Both the position numbers and the translations under genes were made by a program. A stretch of 64,000 bases of DNA from Segetibacter sp. 3557_3 (GTDB taxonomy: Bacteria > Bacteroidota > Bacteroidia > Chitinophagales > Chitinophagaceae), in contig NZ_SMSK01000003.1 of assembly GCF_004354985.1 (NCBI RefSeq), positions 310,001 through 374,000 on the forward strand, written 5' to 3'. The first letter of the stretch is position 1, and each line of letters opens with the position of its first letter. The notes below the pieces were generated by a model that was not told the origin of the DNA, did no database searches, and saw nothing but the letters and a program-made list of their open reading frames with translations. Shown here one piece after another: positions 62,859 to 64,000 of the stretch.

Positions 62859-64000
62859 GTGCTTGCTGTAAAAAACATAACCAAGAAGTTTTCCGGCGTA
62901 ACGGCCCTCAACAACGTTTCGCTTGTGCTAAATGCCGGCGAGGTAACCGCAATTATTGGTGAAAACGGCGCGGGTAAATCCACATTGATGAAAATCCTTT
63001 CGGGTGTTTATCCCGACTATGAGGGCACCATCAGTTTCAAGGATCAGGTAGTACGTTTTTCAAATCCAAAAGAAGCCCAGGAAAAAGGCATCACCATCAT
63101 ACACCAGGAACTTAACCTTGTGCCTTTTCTTACCGTAACAGAAAATATATTTCTTGGTCGTGAGATATTGACACGCTGGGGCACCCTCGACAAAAAAGCG
63201 ATGGCAGCAAAAACCAAAACATTGCTCGACAGGTTGCGGTTGACCATCTCGCCGGATACAATGGTTTATGCATTGAAGGTGGGCCAGCAGCAGGTGGTTG
63301 AAATTGCAAAAGCCTTGCTGCTCGAGTCGGACCTGATCATCATGGACGAACCGACCTCTGCGATTAGTGAAAGCGAAGTTGACGTGCTGTTTTCGATAAT
63401 TGAAGACCTGCGCAAAGAAGGTAAGGCAATCGCATACATATCCCACAAACTTGATGAGTTGTTTAAGATTGCCGACCGTTACATTATCATGAGAGATGGG
63501 CAGGTGATTGAAGACGGGCGGATGAACGGCACTGACCATGATGGGATCATCAGCAAGATGGTTGGCAGATCGGTGAACATGGTACGTAAAGCAGATGGGA
63601 TCGGCAATTCCGAGACTATCCTGGCGGTACGTGGGTTGAACCTGCAACACAGGATTAAAGAACAGGGCTTACGTTTAAAAGACATCTCTTTCACGGTAAA
63701 CCGCGGCGAGATCGTGGGCGTTTTTGGCTTAATGGGTGCAGGACGTACTGAATTGCTGGAAACCGTATTTGGATTGCACCCTAACCTTTGTTCGGGGAGC
63801 TTAACGGTTAACGGGAATGCGCTTGCTTTCAAGTCGCCGTGTGCAGCCATTGCCGCCGGGCTTGCATTGGTGCCGGAGGATCGGAAGAAAGATGGATTGA
63901 TGCTCGGCCTTAATGTTCGAAAGAACATCAGCATAACAACCCTTGAAGCACTAAGCAATATGGGTTTCCTGGATAACAAAAAGGAATGCTCTTTATCAGG
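62859..64000 (+). CDS. Ribose-type ABC transporter ATPase (3' truncated by window edge)
   Basis: GTG at 62859 begins a 380-residue visible part. The first ABC domain has Walker A GENGAGKST (residues 34-42), IIHQELNLVPF as the Q-loop, signature VGQQQVVEIAKAL, Walker B LIIMDEPTSAI and ISHKLDE. The second half follows, with GLMGAGRTELLETVFG and the family motif PEDRKKDGL. Two-domain ATPases of this kind are typical of RbsA/XylG sugar importers. The frame is still open at the window end, where the rest of the second domain and then a permease gene should follow. It shares a transcript with the DUF2291 and binding-protein genes. Confidence 0.93.
   Translation, partial: MLAVKNITKKFSGVTALNNVSLVLNAGEVTAIIGENGAGKSTLMKILSGVYPDYEGTISFKDQVVRFSNPKEAQEKGITIIHQELNLVPFLTVTENIFLGREILTRWGTLDKKAMAAKTKTLLDRLRLTISPDTMVYALKVGQQQVVEIAKALLLESDLIIMDEPTSAISESEVDVLFSIIEDLRKEGKAIAYISHKLDELFKIADRYIIMRDGQVIEDGRMNGTDHDGIISKMVGRSVNMVRKADGIGNSETILAVRGLNLQHRIKEQGLRLKDISFTVNRGEIVGVFGLMGAGRTELLETVFGLHPNLCSGSLTVNGNALAFKSPCAAIAAGLALVPEDRKKDGLMLGLNVRKNISITTLEALSNMGFLDNKKECSLS

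Overview
The window looks like a chromosomal segment of a Bacteroidota bacterium, most likely a soil- or plant-associated member of the Chitinophagaceae. The evidence is a SusC/SusD pair, Tat-signal oxidoreductases, DUF3826, DUF4955 and GH140 families, lipoprotein signals ending in SSC or ASC, a lack of clear Shine-Dalgarno sites, and several probable TTG starts. Family assignments were made by reading motifs; no database search was run.

Layout. (1) 1-7.0 kb: the 3' end of a fused trehalose-6-phosphate synthase/phosphatase, a lipoprotein, a formimidoylglutamase-like protein, and a minus-strand pair (DUF1080 protein and Gfo/Idh/MocA oxidoreductase). (2) 6.4-14.5 kb: a MoxR-DUF58-BatA-type operon of five overlapping or closely spaced genes, with a DUF4159 gene diverging from it. 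(3) 14.6-17.6 kb: a TldD/TldE (PmbA) protease pair. (4) 18.4-49.1 kb: a large pectin utilisation locus. It holds DUF3826, SusC, SusD, a surface lipoprotein, two tandem pectate lyases, a DUF4955 beta-helix protein, a GH140 apiosidase-like enzyme, a GH43-like lipoprotein, an SGNH esterase, two beta-propeller proteins, a sialate O-acetylesterase-like protein, a GH2 enzyme, a GH78 rhamnosidase and a second DUF3826. The GH140 enzyme suggests rhamnogalacturonan II side chains. (5) 49.1-51.85 kb: a single-domain Y1 (IS200-like) transposase followed by about 2.1 kb of non-coding modular repeats built on the near-palindrome GCCCCAGCGGGGC. (6) 51.8-64 kb: monosaccharide uptake and catabolism: a sodium/solute symporter, a DapA-family aldolase, a fucose/arabinose-isomerase-like enzyme, a split transketolase with a GH29 fucosidase gene between its halves, and a ribose-type ABC importer with a DUF2291 protein, cut by the window end.

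How it fits together. Extracellular lyases and glycosidases would cut pectin, SusC/D would import the pieces, and periplasmic enzymes would finish them. The downstream block would import and isomerise a released sugar and cleave it with a two-subunit transketolase. The identity of that sugar is open; apiose or a deoxy sugar such as fucose are candidates.

The most unusual content lies between the genes. There are four layers: (a) the palindrome array beside the Y1 transposase, which resembles a REP/RAYT system; (b) a dispersed element of about 58 bp present in ten copies, three of them carrying a GC-rich hairpin insert at one site, and two of them carried inside 135-bp MITE-like elements with 19-bp inverted ends and apparent 8-bp target duplications; (c) low-complexity word tracts whose strand follows the neighbouring genes, pyrimidine-rich before starts and purine-rich after stops; and (d) 242-bp inverted arms made of those words flanking the GH78 gene. 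No tRNA, rRNA, cas genes, reverse transcriptase or transcription regulator gene was seen.
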